Assembly: GCA_027491735.1 (NCBI GenBank) | Contig: JAOZGP010000009.1 | Location: forward strand, 1-33,887 | Source: Thermoproteota archaeon | Lineage (GTDB): Archaea; Korarchaeota; Korarchaeia; Korarchaeales; Korarchaeaceae | DNA length: 33,887 nt | Reading direction: 5' to 3' | In this document: one piece after another, positions 7,131-14,475 of the stretch | How the letters are laid out: each line of letters opens with the position of its first letter | Position numbering within the stretch: position 1 is the first letter of the stretch | Notes under the pieces: generated by a model | What the model saw: only the letters and a program-made list of their open reading frames with translations | What the model was told of the DNA's origin: nothing | The model's database searches: none | Translations under genes and position numbers: made by a program

Positions 7131-7227
7131 TAGCTTTTTCATGATTATTCTACTGTGCAAATATATGTTTGTTGTTATTTATGGTGGTTAGTTATTTAGT
7201 TTGTGTTAGGGATAAGGAGGGGTTCCG
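7131..7227 (+). other. A/T-rich spacer before the M20 peptidase gene
   Basis: The first bases, TAGCTTTTTC, may terminate the proteasome transcript. A/T runs near 7156-7200 include several possible TATA boxes, none clearly best. AAGGAGGGG at 7214-7222 is the ribosome-binding site of the next gene. Confidence 0.4.
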
Positions 7228-8361
7228 TTGAACGGAATAGACGTTGAGAGGCTACGTGCAGAGCTCCTGAACCTAGTTAGGATAAGGAGCTTCTATGGGA
7301 GAGAAGCCGATATAGCATCATACCTCGTTGATAGGCTCTCTAGAATAGCCGATCGAGTAGAGCTAATGCCTGTTCCAGAAAGTGGAGGAAATGTTATAGC
7401 TAGGTTTGGAGCTGATAGGGGAGACAACGACAGATTGCTCTTCTTAAGTCACATGGATACGGTCGAGCTTAAAGGTGAATGGAAGAGAAATCCCTGGGGA
7501 GATGTAGAGGACGATAAGGTTTTTGGGCTTGGGGTTTGGGACTCGAAGTCCTCTGTTGCCTCTATGATAGAAGTCGCCAATGGGGTTTCTAAATTCAGAG
7601 ACTCCCTGAAGAGGGAAATAGCATTTGCATTCGTGAGCGATGAGGAGGGTTTCAGTCGCGGAACCTATCAGCTCGTCAAAGAAGGCAAGCTCAAGGGAGT
7701 CAGGTTCGCTGTGGTGGGGGAGCCAACGAGTTTGAGGATCATGAAAGGCGCATATGGAAGGTTTGTCTTTGATATAGAGGTGCGTGGCAGAACAGGAATA
7801 GGCACTGAAAGCGGTGGGATTAATGCCGTTGTGGAGGCCTCTAAAATAGTTTTACACAGTGCCGAATTTCAAAAAGCTCATGAGAAGAGGGGGAGCATAG
7901 CCCCTCTCTCAATAAAGTCCCCTGAGCTGGTGATGGATTATCCGGAGATCTGTGTTATTAGAATGGACCACCACTATCCGCCAGGAGAGGTCCCCGAAAT
8001 CGTGAGGAAGAGGTTCGTCTCCTTCGTCAGCAGTGCCCCGGTGAAAGCGGAGGTTCGGATAAAGCTCATGAAGAGACCAACGCCTTTCATGGAGCCCTTC
8101 TCAATAGAAGAATCGAATCCCTTTTTCCAGGCCCTTAAATTGGCTTCTAGTGATGTGCTCAGTGAGGACCTCAAGATAGGAATAAACGAGTCGGTCAGTG
8201 CCGCCAACTACCTGTATCAATTTGGTAAGATACCGTCTGTGGTGTTAGGGCCCGATGGAGGGAACAGGCATTCCTCTGATGAGTATGTGATTTTTAGCTC
8301 TGTAGAGAAACTAACCAGGATATTTCTGAAGTTTCTAGAAAGGACGTCGGTGAGTCTGTGA
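7228..8361 (+). CDS. M20-family metallopeptidase / amidohydrolase (LysK/ArgE/DapE-like)
   Basis: A 377-residue zinc enzyme that hydrolyses an amide bond. The metal and catalytic residues are visible: His75 and Asp77 (SHMDT), Asp105 (LGVWDSKS), the Glu139-Glu140 pair (SDEEG), Glu165 (VGEPTS) and a C-terminal His348 (NRHSSDEY). A dimerisation domain is inserted between them. Archaeal members include the deacetylase LysK of lysine and arginine synthesis. No other gene of that pathway is present here, so the substrate is open and a peptidase role is possible. TTG at 7228 follows a strong AAGGAGG. Its stop overlaps the start of the site-2 protease gene (GTGA). Confidence 0.88.
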   Translation: MNGIDVERLRAELLNLVRIRSFYGREADIASYLVDRLSRIADRVELMPVPESGGNVIARFGADRGDNDRLLFLSHMDTVELKGEWKRNPWGDVEDDKVFGLGVWDSKSSVASMIEVANGVSKFRDSLKREIAFAFVSDEEGFSRGTYQLVKEGKLKGVRFAVVGEPTSLRIMKGAYGRFVFDIEVRGRTGIGTESGGINAVVEASKIVLHSAEFQKAHEKRGSIAPLSIKSPELVMDYPEICVIRMDHHYPPGEVPEIVRKRFVSFVSSAPVKAEVRIKLMKRPTPFMEPFSIEESNPFFQALKLASSDVLSEDLKIGINESVSAANYLYQFGKIPSVVLGPDGGNRHSSDEYVIFSSVEKLTRIFLKFLERTSVSL

Positions 8362-9485
8362 CGATCAGTGCTGCTCTTTACTACATAACGGCAGTCTGGC
8401 TTGTCTTGATTGTCTTGGATAGGATAGCCAGAATCAGTGAGAGAACCAACGTCAAGATCTCGCTGTTCTTCCTCAGAGTCGAATTTTCCGCCAAATTTTT
8501 GAGGAAGATCTCGAAGTATAGTTTAGAATCCTTATCGAGTAGAGTTGCTGCTACCTGTTCATTGATAGTTCTTCTAATCGGATTTGGTGCGTTGATCTAT
8601 CTTTCCAGTTCATTGGTGAGGGCTATCGGTGGAACCCATGAACCACCTTCCGTGATACCCGTGATACCCGGAGTCACCGTGGGACTAAGCCTCCCAGTCC
8701 TGGTCTCCATATTCTTGGTGATTGCAATTCACGAGCTTGGTCACGCCGTGGTCGCGCTCATGGAGGGAATACCCGTCCGAAGAATGGCTTTTTTCCTTTT
8801 GTATGTGATCCCAGGAGCACTTGTCGAGACAGATGATGAGAAGACCAAAAAGGCAGGGCCCAAGAAGAGAATTGTTATGGAGTCAGCGGGTGTATTGTCC
8901 AACTTCGGACTGGGAATCGCCTTCATCCTGATCGCTTTAGTTGTTTTCCCTGGCTTTCCTTGGTCCCCTAGCGGGGTTTACATAAACGATGTCCTGAGCA
9001 GCGGTCCCTCCTCTGGAAAGTTAATACCTGGTGATGTCATAATATCAATAAATGGATCTAAGGTGCAGTCCATACCGGATCTAATCAAGGCCGAAATGAG
9101 ATTGCGGCCCGGTGACATGGCTTTGGTGTCAACGCTTAGAGGTAACGTAACCGTCGTGTTGGGAAGCTCTCCTAAGAACTCCTCTTTGCCCTGGCTTGGC
9201 ATATATCTCAATCCTTTTCCGTACTACAGATCACCTTGGCTGCCCAGCAGCGCGTCCATGCCGCTTGAGGAGTTCGTCGTCTGGATTATATTGTTCAATT
9301 TCGGGATAGGAATTTTGAATGCTCTACCACTGGTTCCCCTGGATGGAGGACTTGTTCTCAAAGACTCCCTGACACTACTGATCAATGACGAGAGGTCCGC
9401 GGACAAGATCACTAAGGTTATTTCCATAGCAGCAGGCCTCGTTCTGGTGTCAAATATAGCTTACTCGATAATGCAGCTGATATGA
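8358..9485 (+). CDS. membrane-embedded site-2-type metalloprotease (M50)
   Basis: A 375-residue polytopic membrane protein. Hydrophobic segments lie at about 5-22, 66-90, 108-130, 140-155, 180-200, 306-325 and 355-372. The zinc site is HELGH (125-129) inside a membrane helix, with the partner motif LDG at 328-330 near the end. A PDZ-like domain (about 205-270, with PGDVIISINGSKV) lies between them on the outer face. Such proteases cut membrane-bound substrates within the bilayer. GTG at 8358 overlaps the previous stop, and the gene in turn overlaps the start region of the GTPase gene, so the three are probably one operon. No substrate such as an anti-sigma factor is evident. Confidence 0.92.
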   Translation: MTISAALYYITAVWLVLIVLDRIARISERTNVKISLFFLRVEFSAKFLRKISKYSLESLSSRVAATCSLIVLLIGFGALIYLSSSLVRAIGGTHEPPSVIPVIPGVTVGLSLPVLVSIFLVIAIHELGHAVVALMEGIPVRRMAFFLLYVIPGALVETDDEKTKKAGPKKRIVMESAGVLSNFGLGIAFILIALVVFPGFPWSPSGVYINDVLSSGPSSGKLIPGDVIISINGSKVQSIPDLIKAEMRLRPGDMALVSTLRGNVTVVLGSSPKNSSLPWLGIYLNPFPYYRSPWLPSSASMPLEEFVVWIILFNFGIGILNALPLVPLDGGLVLKDSLTLLINDERSADKITKVISIAAGLVLVSNIAYSIMQLI

Positions 9486-9499
9486 GACGAGGGAATTCC

Positions 9500-10510
9500 A
9501 TGTTGAACCCATTTTCTAAAGTGAAGATTCCCCAATCAGCTGACAAAATCATCGATTCTGCCGTTAGAAGAGCCTTCAGGAAGGCTTCCAAGAAGAAAAA
9601 GGTTCTTCTGGAAAGCGCCAGGTCTAGAGAGATTCTGAGGATGGAAACAATGTTCTCAACCGTGTACAGGAAGCTGAAGCTCACTGTCAGATCTTACCCC
9701 AACATATCCAAGGTGCACCCCTTCTACAGAGAGCTCACCTTCCTCCTTGTGGACGTGGATAGATTGAGGCACTCTCTAGGTGCTCTGGACTGGGCATCAG
9801 GAGCTCTCAGGAATATCAAGCGGGAGATCATAACGGAGCTTCGAAGAGCTGATAACATGGAGGAGATGAGAAAAATAAGAAATCGTGGAATTGCTAGGCT
9901 CTCGTCTCTCATCAACAGGATCGATGAGGAGATAGAATACGTGAGAAGATCAGGTAAGGTGTTGCGTTCGTTACCTAACGTGGATACCGGTTCTCTTAGT
10001 GTCATAGTGGCTGGAATGCCAAACACGGGAAAGAGCAGCCTTATAAGAAGGCTTTCCTCAGGCAATCCAGAGGTCGCTCCCTATCCCTTTACAACGAAGG
10101 GTGTGCTGATCGGACACAGGGATATCGTTGGGATTGGGAGGGTGCAGTACGTGGACACGCCTGGACTTCTGGACAGACCCTTGAACGATAGAAATGAGAT
10201 GGAGCTCCAAGCCATAGCAGCCATGAAATATTTGGAAGGAGCCGCCCTTTTCCTCATGGATCCAACGGAAAGTTGTGGATTTACCTTAAAGGAACAGATT
10301 GAGGTCTTGAATGAGATCAGAGGTTTTTTGGAGAAACCTGTACTAGTCGTCCTTAACAAGAAGGATATCTGGGATGACTATTCCAAGGAAAGAATTCGGC
10401 TCCTAAAGGGGAACTTCGTCGCGATATCAGCTCTCACCGGTGAGGGAATCTCCAACCTTGAGAAGGAGGTTTCCAGCCTTCTGAGGCATTTAATCAAGAA
10501 TAAGAGGTAG
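9500..10510 (+). CDS. Nog1-like GTPase (Obg/DRG superfamily)
   Basis: A 336-residue GTPase with a long basic helical N-terminal domain (1-160) followed by a GTPase domain: P-loop GMPNTGKS (172-179), PFTTKG switch, DTPG (219-222) and NKKD (286-289). This is the layout of archaeal Nog1, whose eukaryotic relative acts in large-subunit ribosome assembly. That role is inferred for the archaeal protein. The frame begins at ATG 9482, overlapping the protease stop, but CGAGGGA (9488-9494) is placed for ATG 9500, which I prefer. It converges on the next gene with a 12-base gap. Confidence 0.9.
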   Translation: MLNPFSKVKIPQSADKIIDSAVRRAFRKASKKKKVLLESARSREILRMETMFSTVYRKLKLTVRSYPNISKVHPFYRELTFLLVDVDRLRHSLGALDWASGALRNIKREIITELRRADNMEEMRKIRNRGIARLSSLINRIDEEIEYVRRSGKVLRSLPNVDTGSLSVIVAGMPNTGKSSLIRRLSSGNPEVAPYPFTTKGVLIGHRDIVGIGRVQYVDTPGLLDRPLNDRNEMELQAIAAMKYLEGAALFLMDPTESCGFTLKEQIEVLNEIRGFLEKPVLVVLNKKDIWDDYSKERIRLLKGNFVAISALTGEGISNLEKEVSSLLRHLIKNKR

Positions 10511-10522
10511 AAAAGTTCTTGT

Positions 10523-11647
10523 TTAATTATGCTTTGCCAGGTGCTCTCTTACGGCAGGGTTAAGCCACACGACCTTCGTTTTCCTCTGGCTCTCACGTAC
10601 TATGATGCCCATCGCTGACAGCTTCTTAAGTATACGGGAAACCTTGCTCTTGGAGAAGCCAGTCATGGATGGTAGATCTTTTTGTTTAAGAGCATCGGGG
10701 TGCTCAGCTAAGACCTTAAGCAGCTGAAACTCGTCCTTGTCTAGAGATCGGATCATCCTACTGACATCTCCTATTGGTGGAAAGACCACCTTGCTGCTGA
10801 TTTCGCCTCCATTCCTCTTCCGCTCTCGAATCTTCACCAGGATGGCAACCAGTAATGTCGCTGACAGAACTGCTCCTATAGCGATAATTATTCGGCTGCT
10901 GAGAAGCTGATTGTTGGATCCGCCACTGGACATGTTATTCGTTGGCCGCTGAGGCGATGTGTTGAGAGCTGACACGTTTGCAGCCCTATGGAGATAGCTC
11001 AGAAGATATATATACTGCTCATGAAAAGGAGAGGGCGCCACCCACCTGAGCACAGGAGAGGGAAACTCAACTATCAGGTTTCCTTGATTATCGGTTAGTA
11101 TTGAGATGTTGGTTCTCACAGATCCGGTGGGAGAGATTGTTGAGTTCCTGGGAAGAACCATTCTGGCTCTTATGTTGGACAGGTCGACCGATATATTCGG
11201 TAGAACTATGGGAAGGACGACTCTCGTCCTGCCCGTTGCCTTGGTCTCGGAGACTATGTAAATCCTCTTATCCAGGATTATGGATGCTTCAAAATACTCT
11301 GTCTGGGCTTTCTCAGGGAAGCATAGCAGGAGACTCCTCGCATAGAGTTTGTTGCTCGTTATCGATGCGTTGAGCTCTGATGGCTTTTTATGAATTACTG
11401 TAATTTTCTTGATATGAGGTACGGCATAGTACCTCCCCCACTCCAGCAGAGGAAATTCTATGCACAGGGACCCAGCTCCCTTATTGAGCAATCCTGTTAC
11501 GTCTAACCTGACGGTGTCGTTATCGAACAGCCACAGGGTCACGGTCAGCTTCAACAGTTTAGATTGTTGCACATTGTTTCCACTGATCGCGAGGGGACTT
11601 AGTGTCAGCAAAACAACCATCAGCACCATAGTCAGTTCTCTTCTCAT
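10523..11647 (-). CDS. membrane-anchored protein with cytoplasmic winged-helix domain
   Basis: I do not know a named family. The predicted 374-residue protein has a signal-like N-terminus (1-22, RRELTMVLMVVLLTLSPLAI), an exported beta-rich region of about 225 residues, one transmembrane helix (about 251-271), a basic stop-transfer stretch (RERKRNG) and a C-terminal winged helix (about 303-374, with QKDLPSMTGFSKSKVSRILKK). This suits a one-piece sensor whose DNA-binding domain faces the cytoplasm. The open frame extends to 11692, but the TATA box at 11672-11678 falls inside the extension and GGTGA precedes the ATG at 11647, so the shorter start is preferred. It diverges from the Toprim gene. 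Confidence 0.8.
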   Translation of the reverse strand: MRRELTMVLMVVLLTLSPLAISGNNVQQSKLLKLTVTLWLFDNDTVRLDVTGLLNKGAGSLCIEFPLLEWGRYYAVPHIKKITVIHKKPSELNASITSNKLYARSLLLCFPEKAQTEYFEASIILDKRIYIVSETKATGRTRVVLPIVLPNISVDLSNIRARMVLPRNSTISPTGSVRTNISILTDNQGNLIVEFPSPVLRWVAPSPFHEQYIYLLSYLHRAANVSALNTSPQRPTNNMSSGGSNNQLLSSRIIIAIGAVLSATLLVAILVKIRERKRNGGEISSKVVFPPIGDVSRMIRSLDKDEFQLLKVLAEHPDALKQKDLPSMTGFSKSKVSRILKKLSAMGIIVRESQRKTKVVWLNPAVREHLAKHN

Positions 11648-11671
11648 GATATTCACCGAAAATCGGCCAGG

Positions 11672-11678
11672 TTTAAAT
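11672..11678. promoter_or_regulatory. shared divergent TATA box (membrane HTH gene and Toprim gene)
   Basis: TTTAAAT has a palindromic core, TTTAAA, and is centred about 25 bases from the expected start of transcription on both sides: near 11650 on the minus strand and near 11701 on the plus strand. No second A/T box is better placed for either gene. Confidence 0.45.
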
Positions 11679-11712
11679 AGCAGGTAGCTCATAGATAAAA
11701 GTTAAAGTTCAA

Positions 11713-12138
11713 ATGAAAATGAGGTGGAAGACTCTAGTCGATGTCGCTATCTGGGTAGACAGGGTAAATAGGCTCGCTGAGGAGGAGGACCTTCTCGTGG
11801 TGGTTGAGGGAAGGTCTGATTTCTTAGCCTTGAGGAAGCTCGGTGTTAGAGGTAAGATGCTCGTGCTCAGGGAGTTTTTAGAGTTTTTGGATGAACAGCG
11901 GCACTTAGGACTTGGAGGAAGGGCTTTCCTGATATTGACAGATTTCGACAAAGAAGGTCGACTGCTGTACCGCAGGCTCACTAACTTGGTGTGGGAGATG
12001 GGCGGCATTGTGAGAACAGATCTGAGAGAGAAGCTGCATAAGTGCGTCAGGATTGAGAGGATAGAAGACCTCAAGCATCTTATGAGTGACGATCTCTGGA
12101 ACCTCGTCCACGAAGGGAGGATCTATTATGAAGGTTAG
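11713..12138 (+). CDS. small Toprim-domain protein
   Basis: A 141-residue protein built almost only of a Toprim fold. It has the catalytic glutamate Glu32 in VVVEGRSDFLAL and the acidic pair Asp77 and Asp79 in LTDFDKEG. Toprim domains bind divalent metal and act in primases, topoisomerases, RNase M5 and OLD nucleases. The small archaeal stand-alone form (UPF0292-like) is uncharacterised as far as I know. It overlaps the UPF0201 gene by 11 bases, so the two are translationally coupled and probably act together on nucleic acid. The ATG at 11713 would have a leader of about 12 bases. Confidence 0.8.
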   Translation: MKMRWKTLVDVAIWVDRVNRLAEEEDLLVVVEGRSDFLALRKLGVRGKMLVLREFLEFLDEQRHLGLGGRAFLILTDFDKEGRLLYRRLTNLVWEMGGIVRTDLREKLHKCVRIERIEDLKHLMSDDLWNLVHEGRIYYEG

Positions 12139-12595
12139 AATCTCGGCCAGGGTCTACCCATCGGAATCGGAGGATCGCGTCCTGAGGGCAATGAGGAACC
12201 TAGTACCTTTCGAGGAAAGCATGGATGAGGTTGAGCTACGCCAGGACTCGTGTTGTAGAGTGATCTCCGTGACTTTAGAGGGAATAGAACCTCTCCTTAA
12301 GCTTAGGGACAGCCTTAGAAACAACAAAGTTCTAGATACTGCCAGGATGCTTTTAGTCAAAGGAATGGCTGGGAGAAGCACTAGAATCAAGCTTCATAAA
12401 CAAGCAGCTTATCTAGGCAGAGTTCGACTTTGTAGCTCCGATGAGGAATCTCCTCTTGGAGCGATAGATTTGGACATAGAATTTAACTGCACTCCCGAGT
12501 TATTTCTGGATTGGATGGCACCCCAAACCAGAGAAGGAAAGATACTCAAGGAGATAAAAACCTCGGAGCTGAGAGATCTTCTGGTGGATATTTAG
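12128..12595 (+). CDS. UPF0201-family protein
   Basis: A 155-residue protein of the archaeal UPF0201 family (COG1931). The family pattern is visible: the ARVYPSESEDRVLRAM opening, LRDSLRNNKVLDTARMLL, LHKQAAYLGRV, ESPLGAIDLDIEF and the closing DWMAPQTREGK. Its function is unknown. Related small archaeal proteins have been suggested to bind RNA. ATG 12128 is chosen because GGGAGGA (12115-12121) precedes it and the protein then starts as the family does. It ends two bases before the convergent RNase Z stop. Confidence 0.85.
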   Translation: MKVRISARVYPSESEDRVLRAMRNLVPFEESMDEVELRQDSCCRVISVTLEGIEPLLKLRDSLRNNKVLDTARMLLVKGMAGRSTRIKLHKQAAYLGRVRLCSSDEESPLGAIDLDIEFNCTPELFLDWMAPQTREGKILKEIKTSELRDLLVDI

Positions 12596-12597
12596 CT

Positions 12598-13503
12598 TTA
12601 CAGTTCATAGATCATCAGGTCCTTAGCGAAGATTAGAGGATTAAACATCCTCTTGGCCTCCTTTTCCAAGCGATCTAGGTCCTCCTCCCTATACCTAGCG
12701 CTGAAGTGGGTCAACGCGAGTGCTTTTGCTTTGCAAGCTTTCGCCACTCCTATAGCCTCGGAGATGGTACTATGCCCAGATTGCTCGGCTCTCTCTCTCA
12801 GATCGTCAGCGTAAGTGGCCTCATGAATTAGAAGGTCCGCTTCCGATCCCTCCTCGATGAGAGATCTGCAGGGTCGGGTATCCGAGGAGTATACCAGGAG
12901 TTTTCCCCTCCTCGGAGGGCTCATCACATCCTGTGGATGAACAACCTTTCCATTGGGAAGTTTTATAGGTATGCCCCTTTGTAGTAACCCCCTCAGCTCG
13001 AGTGGGACTCCCAGCTCGTCTGACCTCTGAGGATCAAACCTACCGGGCCTGTCGTCCTCCCTGACAGCTATCCCATACGTTGGTATATTTCCGTGAACCA
13101 CGGGGAACATGGTGACCGTGTAGCCTTTCAGTCTGAAAGATGTCCTTCCTCTCACCTCAAAGACCTTGACCTCGAAGGATGATTCAACAGGAGCTACCTC
13201 AGTTATGGCCAGGAGAACATTGTGAAATCCCTGAGGAGCATATATCTCGAGTGGTTTTCTCCTCTTCAGAATGCTAAGAGTTTGTAGAAGGGGAAACACT
13301 CCATAGTAGTGATCTCCGTGCAGATGAGATATGAAGATCTTGGAGAGTCTGCCAAACCCTATTCCACTGCGTATTATTTGCTTTTGAGTTCCCTCTCCAG
13401 CATCCAGCAGTATGTATTCCCTGCCCAGATCAACTATTATCGATGAGGGATTTCGACTCACCGTGGGGACTGCTGCGGAGGTTCCTAGGAAGATGACCCT
13501 CAT
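12598..13503 (-). CDS. rnz: ribonuclease Z (tRNA 3'-processing endonuclease)
   Basis: It cuts tRNA precursors after the discriminator base, needed here because none of the tRNAs in the window encodes CCA. The protein is about 301 residues, normal for the short form. The metallo-beta-lactamase zinc motif is SHLHGDH (His60, His62, Asp64, His65), followed by SSDTRP, the LLIHEATY strand, GHSTISEA and LTHFSARY. ATG 13503 follows AGGTGA. GTG 13512, overlapping the upstream stop, is possible. It is the last gene of a minus-strand run that includes nadK, tRNA-Leu and a TrmG10-like protein, so the enzyme is encoded downstream of a tRNA it would process. Confidence 0.95.
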   Translation of the reverse strand: MRVIFLGTSAAVPTVSRNPSSIIVDLGREYILLDAGEGTQKQIIRSGIGFGRLSKIFISHLHGDHYYGVFPLLQTLSILKRRKPLEIYAPQGFHNVLLAITEVAPVESSFEVKVFEVRGRTSFRLKGYTVTMFPVVHGNIPTYGIAVREDDRPGRFDPQRSDELGVPLELRGLLQRGIPIKLPNGKVVHPQDVMSPPRRGKLLVYSSDTRPCRSLIEEGSEADLLIHEATYADDLRERAEQSGHSTISEAIGVAKACKAKALALTHFSARYREEDLDRLEKEAKRMFNPLIFAKDLMIYEL

Positions 13504-13508
13504 CGGCT

Positions 13509-14459
13509 TCACCTGGTCCTCTTCTCAAGTAGACACAGGTTCATTAATTTCTTGTCCATCTTGAGTTTGTAGCTTCCCAGAAGAGCGGCTCCTTTCAAAC
13601 GTTCCACATCCGGGTTCATGGGTGCTAAGACCGATGCCCTTCCTCCTTCCTTGAGATATCTCCAGGTGCCGCTTATCCACCCCCAGCTTTCCGTGAGTGA
13701 CACGATCGAATCCACAGTTAAGAGTCCGGGTTCCTCATTCGATCTGAACAAAAGATACTCTTCTCCAAGAGAAAATCCATAAGAGGCTAGTTCTAGCGAT
13801 AACTCTCTAGCTATTTTTTCGTCTCTATAGATTCCGATGAAGGAAAGGCCCATTAAAAGGGATTCTCTAGCTATGGACGGTGATATCAAACAGGAGTCCA
13901 TGATCAGACCGCCATCCCCGCAGCCCGACAGATTTATCATTGCCCGAGCGAGATGAGGTTTCAGTGGAACGCCATACCTTTTCTGAAGTTTCTCCCGTAT
14001 TTTTAGATCGGTTCTCCTGAAGCTGAGGATCGGCTCTAGTACGATCACCTTGTTTGGGAGTTGTAGCACGTAGGCCTCTCCTCGACCATGAGGATTGTGG
14101 GTTGTGGGAGGGGACATGCCCAAAACTCTACGTTTAAGTGGAGCTTCTAGGATCAGATGCACAATTTCTGGATTTAGGTTGTTCATTGCGCAGATTACTG
14201 CTTCCCTTACGTCTTTCTCAGGATTTTTAAGGCTGAACTCTGACACCTTCCTCAACACAGCTTTTGTATAGGAGGATCTCCTGTCAAGTACTTCGACCAG
14301 CCTGTTTAGAGAATCATCATCTACATGGGTTTTGAGGAGGACGAACCTACCAGCGATGTTATCTAGAGAAGGAGGAATGCTAACGAGCTCCAACAAGGAA
14401 GTAAGCTCCATTTTAGATAGGAATCCTCCCTCGCCAGAAAGAAGAAATGTGAGAAGCAC
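13509..14459 (-). CDS. degenerate TrmG10/Trm11-like methyltransferase-fold protein
   Basis: About 316 residues. The segment around KPHLARAMINLSGCGDGG lines up well with TrmG10-type tRNA guanosine methyltransferases (PRLARALVNL followed by the SAM loop), and LLMGLSFIGIYRDEKIARE continues the match. But the SAM-binding loop, DPFCGTGG in active enzymes, reads DSCLISPS (188-195), and the catalytic DPPY is replaced by SLTE near 254-257. The N-terminal part may be a diverged THUMP-like region. So the fold seems kept while catalysis is lost. GTG 14459 follows AAGGAGG (14477-14471) by 11 bases. TTG 14486 is an alternative without a ribosome-binding site. It overlaps the RNase Z gene region and follows tRNA-Leu. 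Confidence 0.75.
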   Translation of the reverse strand: MLLTFLLSGEGGFLSKMELTSLLELVSIPPSLDNIAGRFVLLKTHVDDDSLNRLVEVLDRRSSYTKAVLRKVSEFSLKNPEKDVREAVICAMNNLNPEIVHLILEAPLKRRVLGMSPPTTHNPHGRGEAYVLQLPNKVIVLEPILSFRRTDLKIREKLQKRYGVPLKPHLARAMINLSGCGDGGLIMDSCLISPSIARESLLMGLSFIGIYRDEKIARELSLELASYGFSLGEEYLLFRSNEEPGLLTVDSIVSLTESWGWISGTWRYLKEGGRASVLAPMNPDVERLKGAALLGSYKLKMDKKLMNLCLLEKRTR

Positions 14460-14475
14460 TGATGACAGAGCCTCC

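Noticed and set aside
10523..11692. Longer start (11692) for the membrane winged-helix protein
   Set aside because: The 15 extra codons contain the TATA box, and the signal peptide begins naturally at 11647.
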